In this document: in pieces, positions 44,997-53,602 of the stretch
Layout: each line of letters starts with the position of its first letter
Numbering within the stretch: position 1 is the stretch's first letter
Assembly: GCF_002419965.1 (NCBI RefSeq)
Contig: NZ_DIHC01000038.1
Location: 1-64,000, forward strand
Length of the DNA: 64,000 bases
Source: Pseudomonas sp. UBA5706
GTDB lineage: Bacteria > Pseudomonadota > Gammaproteobacteria > Pseudomonadales > Pseudomonadaceae
Direction of reading: 5' to 3'
Program-made: the position numbers and the translations under genes
The notes under the pieces: model-generated
The model's input: only the letters and a program-made list of their open reading frames with translations
Database searches by the model: none
Told to the model about the DNA's origin: nothing

Positions 44997-46933
44997 GTGT
45001 CGTTGCATCAGTTGAAGGGGACCTCTTGCGCTTGCCAAGGCGCCATATTGATCATGCTGGTGGCGGGTGTCGCAGGTTGTGCCGGGGTTAAGGTCAACAC
45101 CATTGATAATCGCGATTATCTCGCGCTTCGGCGCGGCGACGTGTTGACGTCTGGGCAACTCAGCGCAGCCGCGCGCACCGCGTTGCAGGTTGCGGGTGTC
45201 GAAGAAACACACTGCGAAGAGGCGCCACAGGACTGTCGTGAACAGGTGCGTAATAACACCGGGTTGGGCGAGGAACAGCGGCTTGCCACGCTGTCTGAAT
45301 TGTGGCTGCAAGAGGCTCAGCATGCCCACGGTCCATTGACTGCCGAACAGCGTACCGACGCATTTCTGGAAAGCGCGCGTTATGCCTACGCCTACCTGTT
45401 CATGACCGCAAGAACACCGAGTCAGCGAGCATTGGAAGATCGCCAGTCCCAAGTCCGCGATTACTACAATTTCTCCGTTCAGCAAGCGCTCGGCGAGTTG
45501 TTCGAACGGTATCGGGGGCACCCGCCGAAGGCCGAGGACGGCCACGCAAACTTCCGACTGCGAACAGGTCGCTGGACAGTGTTCGGGCGCATGGAGAATG
45601 TGCGTCTGGCCAACGCGCGTTCGTTGCCTCAGGCACTCATTCCGGCCTCATCCCTGTCCTTTGCTGGCCTGCGCAACCAGTATCGCCGTGACGGAATCGG
45701 TGCCGAGCTGGTTGCGGTGACGGCGAAAAAGGTGGTTGACAGCGATAGCGATGAACAGCCCTGGAGCGAGACGCCTTTTCCGGCCCTGACTGCCGTTGCG
45801 CGCTTTCCCGGCCAAACCCTTGAGCAAGTACTCGCCACCGACGAAGTCGAAGTGCTGGCCTATGACCCCTATCGTCAGGACGCTGTCACGCTTGCCGGCA
45901 ACGAAACACCGTTGGCGGCAAACTTTACCTCGGGCTATGGTCTGTGGCTTGCGCGCTCCGGATTTGCCCGCCAGTCGTTGTTGACGCTGGTAGGCAGGGG
46001 TGAAGTCCTGAAAAAGCCTCATCTGTATCTGTTGCAGCCCTATGATCCCAACCGTCATGTGGTGATCATGTTGCACGGTCTGGCGAGCAGTCCCGAGGCC
46101 TGGATCAACGTTGCCAATGAGGTGCTCGGTGACGAAAACCTCAGGCGCAACTACCAGGTCTGGCAGCTGTACTATCCGACCAACCTGCCGCTGGCCTTGA
46201 ACAACGCCACGATCCGAAAGGTCATCGAACAGACGCTGCAGCACTTCGATCCCGATCAAACCGCACGGGCCAGTCACGATGTGGTCCTGGTGGGGCATAG
46301 CATGGGCGGTGTGCTGTCCCGTCTAATGGTGTCGACTTCCGGGGCCGGGATACGCGACACCTTGCTCGCCAGGTACAAGATGAATAATCAACAGTTGGCG
46401 GCCGCGCGAAACCACCTTGACCCGTATTTGCAATTCAATCCTTTGCCGCAGGTCAGCCGCGCGGTTTTCGTCGCCGCGCCGCACCGGGGAACGCCCTTTG
46501 CCGAGAACCGTGTTTCGCGCTGGGCTGCCGGGTTGGTGCGTTGCCGGTGTCGGTGCTCGACCGGTTCAAGCAGCTCGCGCAGTTGCTGGTAGTGCCAGGC
46601 AGCGCGTCCTCTGCGGCCGTGGCCCGGCCATTAAACAGCATCGACAACTTGAGCAACCGCGATCCGTTCGTCATGGCAGTCGCAGACCTGCCCATCTCAC
46701 CTCAGGTCCGCTATCACAGCATTATCGGTAATCACACGCCGTCCCTTGCACTGACCCTGTCCGATGATGGGGTAGTGCCCTACGGCAGTAGTCATCTGGC
46801 GGGTGCCGAATCGGAAAAAATAGTGCCCTCCGGGCACAGTGTTCAGGACACACCGCAGGCGATTATCGAGATCCGGCGAATTCTCCAGCAGCATCTTCAC
46901 GATCTGCAAGCGCCGACAGGGAGTCAACCATGA
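44997..46933 (+). pseudogene. Lipoprotein alpha/beta hydrolase, frameshifted
   Basis: One gene in two frames. From GTG 44997 (AGGGG upstream) it encodes a lipoprotein signal (LIMLVAGVAGC), a DUF-like amino half of about 330 residues, then an alpha/beta hydrolase with VVIMLHGLASSPEAW (oxyanion region) and nucleophile elbow VGHSMGG. Near 46539-46541 the frame shifts: the true continuation (LPVSVLDRFKQL to the stop at 46933, including the catalytic-aspartate and histidine region SDDGVVPYGSSHL and PSGHSVQ) needs one extra base. The intact product would be about 645 residues. No slippery sequence is visible, so mutation or sequencing error is likelier than programmed shifting. The stop overlaps the DUF4105 gene start. 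Confidence 0.8.
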
Positions 46934-47961
46934 GCCTCGCCAGCAAGGTTATCGGCACACTTCTGCGCGGCCTGGGAACCGTGACAGGTGGCGTGTTGCT
47001 CGCCTGGGGCGCATTGGCACTGAGTTATCGCCTTGCGCTGCCGCCGTGGGCCAATCATGCAGCTGTCTTTGTCTGGTGCTTATGCGGCGTGGGTCTGGTC
47101 CTTCTGACGTGGAGCGCACGGCCCTTGCGCGCCATTCTCGGTTACGCCGTACTCCTGGCCGGTATCGGCGTATGGTGGAGCACGCTCACACCGTCGAACG
47201 CGCGCATCTGGGCCGATGACGTTGCGCAAATGACCTCAGGGGAAATCAACGGCAACCAGCTCACCCTTCGCAATGTGCGCAATTTCGAGTGGCACACGGA
47301 TGACGATTACCAGATACGGTGGGAGACACGTGAGTACGACCTGGATCACCTGGCTTCGGTGGACCTGATCACGTCGTACTGGGGCATGCCCGCTATCGCT
47401 CACGTCATGGTGTCGTTCGGTTTCGATGACGGTCGGTTTCTTTTATTCAGCGTCGAAACGCGCAAAGAAAAAGGCGAGAGTTATTCTGCGATCGCCGGTT
47501 TTTTCAAACAGTATGAAGTCAGCATCCTGGCGACTGATGAGCGTGATGCGCTGCGGGTTAGAACCAATGTGCGCGACGAGGACGATTATCTCTATCGCGT
47601 GGCATTATCGGCCTCTGCTCGCAAGGCTTTGTTGTTGTCCTATGTTGAACAGACCAATGATTTGTTGAATCACCCGCGCTTTTACAACACCGTCACCGCC
47701 AACTGCACCAGCATTGTCTTCGACATGATGAACGCCATCGTCACAGGCCTGCCGATGGACTACCGTTTGCTTCTGACCGGTTACCTGCCGGGCTACGTTT
47801 ATGATGCCGGGGGCTTGCAGCCAGGTTATTCGCTTCAGGCGTTGCGTGATGCAGGTCGAATTACCGAGCGTGCCCAGTCGCAATCCGGCAAGGCTTTTTC
47901 TGCGCGCATTCGCGAGGGCGTACCGGGTTGGTCAGGCTTTGATTTATTCAACGGTCGATGA
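46930..47961 (+). CDS. DUF4105 (Lnb N-terminal-like) membrane protein
   Basis: A 343-residue inner-membrane protein with about three N-terminal helices (to residue 95) and a periplasmic DUF4105 domain containing FEWHTDDDYQIRWETREYDL, LITSYWGMPAIAHVMVSF and YNTVTANCTSIVFDMM; the last motif carries the conserved N-C pair of this family. Function is not established; relatives have been proposed as thiol-type hydrolases. The ATGA overlap with the lipoprotein hydrolase gene suggests that the two act together at the envelope. Confidence 0.82.
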   Translation: MSLASKVIGTLLRGLGTVTGGVLLAWGALALSYRLALPPWANHAAVFVWCLCGVGLVLLTWSARPLRAILGYAVLLAGIGVWWSTLTPSNARIWADDVAQMTSGEINGNQLTLRNVRNFEWHTDDDYQIRWETREYDLDHLASVDLITSYWGMPAIAHVMVSFGFDDGRFLLFSVETRKEKGESYSAIAGFFKQYEVSILATDERDALRVRTNVRDEDDYLYRVALSASARKALLLSYVEQTNDLLNHPRFYNTVTANCTSIVFDMMNAIVTGLPMDYRLLLTGYLPGYVYDAGGLQPGYSLQALRDAGRITERAQSQSGKAFSARIREGVPGWSGFDLFNGR

Positions 47962-48076
47962 TTTAATCGGTCCAGCCTTCACTCTGCGGGTCAGGGAATA
48001 ATCAGCGCCTCGAAGAAGGCCACCGGTCCAGCACGTGCATCCCATACTGATGTCCCATCGGATAAAGGAAGAGAAT

Positions 48077-49114
48077 GTGAAAGCCCTCGTCTATCAAGGC
48101 CCAGGCGTTAAAGTCTGGACCGACAAGCCCGTCCCGCTCATCGACAAACCCACTGATGCCGTCATTCGCCTGTTGCACACGACGATATGCGGCACTGACC
48201 TGCACATTCTCAAGGGCGATGTCCCTGCCGTGACGCCGGGCCGGACACTGGGTCATGAGGGGGTTGGTATCGTCGAAACGGTAGGATCGGCTGTACGCAA
48301 TTTCAAGCCTGGCGATCACGTGCTGATCTCCTGCGTCACGTCCTGCGGCAGCTGTCCCAATTGCCGCCGACAGATGTATTCCCACTGCGCTGACGGCGGC
48401 TGGATCCTGGGCCATCTGATCGACGGCACTCAGGCAGAATACGTACGCATCCCGCATGCCGACAATAGCCTTTATCCGGTTCCAGCCGGGGCGGACGAGC
48501 AAGCGCTGGTGATGCTCAGCGATATCCTGCCGACCGGCTTCGAAATCGGCGTGCTTGCCGGCAAGGTCAAGCCTGGCGACAGCGTGGTCATCGTCGGCGC
48601 CGGGCCGGTAGGCATGGCTGCGTTGCTGACCGCCCAGTTCTATTCACCGGCTACGCTGATCGTGGTCGACGGTGACAGCAATCGACTTGAGGTGGCCAAG
48701 CGCTTTGGCGCCACTGACGTGATCGACATCAAGACCGAGAATGCCATTGAGCGTATCTTTGAATTGACCGATGGCGTAGGTGTGGACGTTGCCATCGAGG
48801 CGGTGGGTATTCCGGCGTCGTTCGATACCTGCCAGGCGGTGATCGCGCCCGGTGGCAACATTGCCAACGTCGGGGTGCATGGCAAGAGTGTCGAGCTGCA
48901 TCTGGAGAAGCTGTGGATTCAAAACATCAACATCTCCACCGGGCTGGTCAACACCAATACCACTCCAATGCTGATCAAGACCGTGCAGGCCGGCAAGATC
49001 GATGCACGTCAGTTGATCACTCATCGCTTTGCCCTTGATGACATCCTTCAGGCGTACGAGATTTTCGGCAATGCGGCTCAGGAGAAAGCAATGAAGGTGA
49101 TCCTCAGCCAGTAA
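48077..49114 (+). CDS. Zinc-dependent alcohol dehydrogenase
   Basis: A 345-residue medium-chain dehydrogenase. Catalytic zinc ligands are C37 region (TTICGTD), GHEGVG, and the structural zinc cluster is CVTSCGSCPNCRRQMYSHC. The NAD site is VVIVGAGPVGMAALL. GTG 48077 is preferred (GGAAGAG 4-5 bases upstream) over an ATG at 48035. It is the first gene of the run with acetate kinase and phosphoketolase, so it may reduce or oxidise a two-carbon product such as acetaldehyde/ethanol. Confidence 0.88.
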   Translation: MKALVYQGPGVKVWTDKPVPLIDKPTDAVIRLLHTTICGTDLHILKGDVPAVTPGRTLGHEGVGIVETVGSAVRNFKPGDHVLISCVTSCGSCPNCRRQMYSHCADGGWILGHLIDGTQAEYVRIPHADNSLYPVPAGADEQALVMLSDILPTGFEIGVLAGKVKPGDSVVIVGAGPVGMAALLTAQFYSPATLIVVDGDSNRLEVAKRFGATDVIDIKTENAIERIFELTDGVGVDVAIEAVGIPASFDTCQAVIAPGGNIANVGVHGKSVELHLEKLWIQNINISTGLVNTNTTPMLIKTVQAGKIDARQLITHRFALDDILQAYEIFGNAAQEKAMKVILSQ

Positions 49115-49160
49115 GACGTGAGCCAACAAGCGTGCCCACCCCGGATACCAGGAGCTGTGA

Positions 49161-50411
49161 ATGGCAACCCCGACTTCACCCGCCCAGATCAACGGTTCGT
49201 TATTGGTGCTCAACGCTGGTTCCTCCAGCCTGAAATTCTCGCTGTATCACGCTATCGCCATTGAACGGGGTGAGCCAGTGGCGCTGGGGCAGGGTAGTGT
49301 GGAATGGCGGGCAGGGCAGTCGGTCCTGGCGTTTACCGACGCACAGGGCCAGGTTATCGAGGAGCACTGGCCACTCCCGGCGGAAGACAGCGACCCCCTT
49401 GAGCATTTGCTGCCTTGGATCGAGGCGCACACCGGGGGGCCGCTGATCGCAGCCGGACACCGTGTGGTGCATGGGGGCTCGCGTCGAGACGTTGCCGCTC
49501 TGGTCGATGGGACCCTGCTGGCCGAACTGCAAGCGCTGACGCCTATCGCGCCGCTGCATCAGCCGCTGTGCATGGCGCCGATTCGCTTTCTGGCCTCCAG
49601 GCACCCCGGATTACCCCAGGTGGCCTGTTTCGACACCGCTTTTCATCACACGCTCGACCCCCTTGAAACCCTGTATGGCCTGCCTCGCCAAATGACCGAG
49701 GACGGCGTGCGTCGTTACGGTTTTCATGGGCTTTCCTACGAGTACATCGCTGGCGTGCTGGGCCAATACGACCCTGCCGCTGCAGCGGGACGAACCATCG
49801 TCGCGCATCTGGGTAATGGCGCCAGCCTGTGCGCCTTGCACACCGGGCGCAGTCGCGCCACCAGCATGGGCTTCACGACGCTGGACGGGTTGCTGATGGG
49901 CAGCCGCCCCGGCCATCTTGATCCTGGCATCCTGCTGTACCTGATGCGCGAGCGCGGGATGTCCGCGCAAGCGCTCGAACACTTGCTGTATCACGAGTGT
50001 GGTCTGCTGGGTGTGTCAGGCGGCATTTCCAGCGACATGCGCACCTTGCTGGCCAGCGATCACGCAGCGGCCCATGAAGCGGTGTCGCTGTATGTTCACA
50101 ACGTGGTGCGGGAGATAGGCAGCTTCGCCGCCGTACTGGGTGGCCTGGACGCCTTGGTGTTCACTGGCGGCACTGGTGAACACGCAGCCCCGGTGCGCGC
50201 CGCGATCATGCGCGGTTGCGCCTGGCTGGGGCTGGAATTTGACGAAGCGGCTAACCAGTCATCCGCTTCGCGTCTTTCGTCAGCGCGCAGCCCAGTCAGG
50301 GCCTGGATGATCCCCACCGATGAAGATCGGGTCATTGCGCGACACACCTTAAAGCTTCTACCAAGACCGTGCTCGCCAGTCACCCCGATTGACCATGAAT
50401 TCCCGGCCTGA
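49161..50411 (+). CDS. ackA: Acetate kinase
   Basis: A 416-residue enzyme converting acetyl phosphate and ADP to acetate and ATP. Signatures are NAGSSSLKF at 18-26, HRVVHGG, FDTAFHHT (catalytic Asp), AHLGNGASLCA and TTLDGLLMGSRPGHLDPG. AGGAGCTG precedes the ATG. It lies 46 bases after the dehydrogenase and 39 bases before phosphoketolase, whose product is its substrate. No phosphotransacetylase gene is adjacent. Confidence 0.95.
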   Translation: MATPTSPAQINGSLLVLNAGSSSLKFSLYHAIAIERGEPVALGQGSVEWRAGQSVLAFTDAQGQVIEEHWPLPAEDSDPLEHLLPWIEAHTGGPLIAAGHRVVHGGSRRDVAALVDGTLLAELQALTPIAPLHQPLCMAPIRFLASRHPGLPQVACFDTAFHHTLDPLETLYGLPRQMTEDGVRRYGFHGLSYEYIAGVLGQYDPAAAAGRTIVAHLGNGASLCALHTGRSRATSMGFTTLDGLLMGSRPGHLDPGILLYLMRERGMSAQALEHLLYHECGLLGVSGGISSDMRTLLASDHAAAHEAVSLYVHNVVREIGSFAAVLGGLDALVFTGGTGEHAAPVRAAIMRGCAWLGLEFDEAANQSSASRLSSARSPVRAWMIPTDEDRVIARHTLKLLPRPCSPVTPIDHEFPA

Positions 50412-50450
50412 GCCGGGTCCTTTCCATCGTCACCTTTTCGTGGAGTCGCT

Positions 50451-52946
50451 ATGTACACTTTCAATCCCGCATTTTCCAGCGCCGATAACGCAAGCCCAGT
50501 CAGCCCGCAAACGCCCGTGGCAGACGGCCCGTTGTCGACCGACTTGCTCGACCGGATGCACCGATATTGGCAAGCCGCCAACTATCTGTGTGTCGGGCAG
50601 ATCTACCTCAAGGCCAATCCGCTGTTGCGTGAGCCTCTGCAAGCCGAGCACATCAAGCCACGGCTGCTGGGGCACTGGGGCACATCGGCAGGGCAGAACT
50701 TTATCTATGTGCACCTGAACCGGCTGATCAGCGAACAGCGGGTATCGATGGTTTACATCTCGGGGCCGGGCCACGGCGGGCCGACGCTCAACGCGTGTGC
50801 GTGGCTGGAAGGGACCTACAGCGACGTGCATCCGGACATCACCCCGGACGAGCCCGGCATGCTGCGCTTCTTCCGCAGTTTCTCGACGCCCGGTGGGGTG
50901 CCCAGCCATTGTGGCCCGCATACGCCCAACTCGTTGCATGAGGGGGGCGAACTGGGCTACTCCCTGGTGCACGCGTTCGGTGCGGTCTTCGATAACCCCG
51001 ACCTGTGGGTGGCATGCGTGATTGGTGACGGCGAGGCCGAAACCTGTCCGCTGGAAGGCAGCTGGAAGAGCGTGCGCTTCCTGGACCCGCGTCGCGACGG
51101 AGCGGTCCTGCCGATCCTGCACCTCAATGGCTACAAGATATCCGGCCCCACGGTTGAGGCGCGGACCACCGATGCCGACCTGATTGATCTCTACCGTGGG
51201 CGCGGGTACGAGCCGCTGATTGTCGCCGGGGATGACGTGCCTGGCATGCATCAGCGCTTTGCCGCAGCCCTGGACGCGGCGTATGCAAAGGGCCGGCAGA
51301 TCCAACAGCAGGCCCGGGAGCAGGGCGATACCTCTGCCCAGCGTTGGCCGATGATCATCCTGCGCAGCCCCAAAGGCTGGACCGGCCCTAAGGTGGTCGA
51401 TGGCCTGCCGGTGGAAGGCACCTTCCGCGCGCATCAGGTGCCCTTGGCTAACGTCGTGCAGAACCCCGATCATCTGGCGCAGCTGGAAGCATGGATGCGC
51501 AGCTACCAGCCGGATAAGCTGTTTGACGACAAAGGCAGCCTGGTCGCTGAACTGCAGGCCTTGACGCCTCCTGCGCAGCTACGTCTCGGTGCGGTTCCTT
51601 ACGTCAATGGCGGTCGACTGCTCACGGCGCTGGACCTGCCCAATTTCGCCGACTATGGCCTGCACGTTCCGGGCCCTGGCGAAGTGATCGCCGAAGCGCC
51701 GCGCAAGCTGGGTGAATATTTACGCGATGTCATTCGCGCCAACCCGCATAATTTCCGACTCTTCGGCCCCGACGAAACCAATTCCAACCGCCTGAATGCA
51801 GTGTTCGAAGCCACCCAGCGAACCGCCGCAGGCCCATTGCTGGACATCGACGACCATCTGGCCCGCGACGGTCGGGTCATGGAAGTGCTCAGCGAGCACC
51901 TGTGCGAAGGCTGGCTAGAAGGCTATTTGCTGACGGGCCGCCACGGCATGTGGTCGACGTACGAAGCCTTTGCGCAAGTGGTCGACTCCATGGTTACGCA
52001 GCACGCCAAATGGCTGCAACAATGCCGCGATTTCGCCTGGCGGCGGCCGTTGGCCTCGCTCAACATCCTCTTGACCAGTCATGCATGGCGCAATGACCAC
52101 AACGGTTTCAGCCACCAATCGACCGGTTTCGTCGACAATGTGCTGCAACGCCGCTCTGACGTGGTGCGCGTGTATTACCCGCCGGATTCCAACTGCCTGG
52201 TTAACGTTTTCGACCACTGTTTGCGCAGTCGCAATTACGTGAACGTGGTCACCTGTGGCAAGCAACCGGATTTCCAGTGGCTGAATTTCGATCAGGCCCT
52301 CAAGCATTGCTCGCAGGGCGCATCGGTCTGGGATTTCGCCACCAACGATGGCGGGGCAGAGCCGGATATCGTGCTCGCCTGCGCCGGAGATGTGCCAACC
52401 ACCGAAGCGGTCGCGGCCTCCTGGTTGCTACAGAAACACGTACCCGGTATTCGTGTTCGCCTGGTGAACGTGGTCGATTTGAGTATCCTGGCCAGCCCCG
52501 ACGACCGTCCTCACGGCATGGACCACGTTTCGTTCGAAGCGCTGTTCACCCGCGAGGTGCCGGTGATGTTTGCCTTCCATGGTTCCACCTGGGTAATTCA
52601 CTCCATGGTGCATGGGCGCGCGAACGAAGCGCGTTTTCACGTACGCGGGTTCTCTGATCGTGGGACCACGACCACGCCGTTCGACATGGTCGTGCTGAAC
52701 AACATGAGCCGTTATCAGCTTGCCATCGATGCGTTGTCACACGTGCCGCGATTACGTTCCAGCAGCCTGGACGCGATGAGCTACTTCGAAGACCAGCTGC
52801 GCCGGCACCACACGTATATCCGCGAACATTTCGAAGACATGCCAGAGATTCGCAATTGGCACTGGACCGCCGACTTCACGCAACCGCAGTCCCCGCCGCC
52901 GTTGGCCAAGGGCCAGGCGCGCGGGCAGACGTTCACGGATGCCTAA
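50451..52946 (+). CDS. xfp: Phosphoketolase (xylulose-5-P/fructose-6-P)
   Basis: An 831-residue thiamine-diphosphate enzyme that splits xylulose 5-phosphate or fructose 6-phosphate into acetyl phosphate plus a shorter sugar phosphate. Hallmarks are GPGHGGP at about 105-111, HTPNSLHEGGELGYSL at about 157-172, the ThDP motif IGDGEAETCPLEGSW and the C-terminal VTCGKQP. Full length for the family. TGGAGT precedes the ATG. With ackA it forms a short ATP-yielding bypass of lower glycolysis. Confidence 0.95.
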   Translation: MYTFNPAFSSADNASPVSPQTPVADGPLSTDLLDRMHRYWQAANYLCVGQIYLKANPLLREPLQAEHIKPRLLGHWGTSAGQNFIYVHLNRLISEQRVSMVYISGPGHGGPTLNACAWLEGTYSDVHPDITPDEPGMLRFFRSFSTPGGVPSHCGPHTPNSLHEGGELGYSLVHAFGAVFDNPDLWVACVIGDGEAETCPLEGSWKSVRFLDPRRDGAVLPILHLNGYKISGPTVEARTTDADLIDLYRGRGYEPLIVAGDDVPGMHQRFAAALDAAYAKGRQIQQQAREQGDTSAQRWPMIILRSPKGWTGPKVVDGLPVEGTFRAHQVPLANVVQNPDHLAQLEAWMRSYQPDKLFDDKGSLVAELQALTPPAQLRLGAVPYVNGGRLLTALDLPNFADYGLHVPGPGEVIAEAPRKLGEYLRDVIRANPHNFRLFGPDETNSNRLNAVFEATQRTAAGPLLDIDDHLARDGRVMEVLSEHLCEGWLEGYLLTGRHGMWSTYEAFAQVVDSMVTQHAKWLQQCRDFAWRRPLASLNILLTSHAWRNDHNGFSHQSTGFVDNVLQRRSDVVRVYYPPDSNCLVNVFDHCLRSRNYVNVVTCGKQPDFQWLNFDQALKHCSQGASVWDFATNDGGAEPDIVLACAGDVPTTEAVAASWLLQKHVPGIRVRLVNVVDLSILASPDDRPHGMDHVSFEALFTREVPVMFAFHGSTWVIHSMVHGRANEARFHVRGFSDRGTTTTPFDMVVLNNMSRYQLAIDALSHVPRLRSSSLDAMSYFEDQLRRHHTYIREHFEDMPEIRNWHWTADFTQPQSPPPLAKGQARGQTFTDA

Positions 52947-53107
52947 CGGCGAACCGGCCGGCATAAGTGGTCGCTAGGAGGAGGGCGCGGCCACTGGTCT
53001 TCGATTTGCGCGGCACGTGTATCCCATAAATGCGAGCCCTCTGTGTCCATCGCCTCACATCGTCGCTCGGAGACGGTTTGCATTTATCGGGTTTCGGGAG
53101 AACGACC

Positions 53108-53431
53108 GTGGATCTTGCTGCAATCCCATTCGGTACCCTCGATTGGGCGACGATAGAGCCGGTGGCGCAGGCGGACAGGCACAGCTCAGCGGCGTAACTG
53201 CCCACTCGCTTCAACCCGTGCGCGGCTGGTCGGTACAGCCTTGGGTATTTTGCCAATCATCGGTTTTGGAGGGGGCACATCCTGGTTTGCCTTGAGGGGC
53301 AGTTGCATACCGAAATGGAAGATGGTCGTCAGTTCATGTTATCGCCGGGCATGCGTTATCAGGTCGGGAATAACGCCGAGGGACATCGGTCATTCACCAG
53401 CTCTGGGGCGAAGTTGTTCATTGTGGACTAA
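53108..53431 (+). pseudogene. Decayed DHCW-motif cupin gene
   Basis: The ends match small cupin proteins named for the DHCW motif: opening VDLAAIPFGTLDWATIEPV from GTG 53108 and closing LEGQLHTEMEDGRQF to GAKLFIVD, stop at 53431. Total span is 108 codons, the normal size. An in-frame TAA at codon 30 and a scrambled middle interrupt it. The eponymous region (normally ADHWC-KGHI) has decayed to ANHRFWRGHI. The outer frame is kept, so mutations in the middle are substitutions or compensating shifts. Confidence 0.7.
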
Positions 53432-53602
53432 TCCTGGCCGCGCACCCGCATAACATGTCCCACCATTCGTTTGTGGTTAGCAGCCTCAAGCAAGCGGCCT
53501 CATATGCGAGCGGGCAATCGCGGTTTTGCGGCTAGCGACAACAAGCGTCAACCCGTTCCAGCGTCATATGCTTCCCGCGTGAAACGAAGGCTTACGCGCA
53601 GG

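Noticed and set aside
46530..46550. Programmed ribosomal frameshift in the lipoprotein hydrolase
   Set aside because: No slippery heptamer or downstream structure is evident; a simple one-base deletion explains the break.
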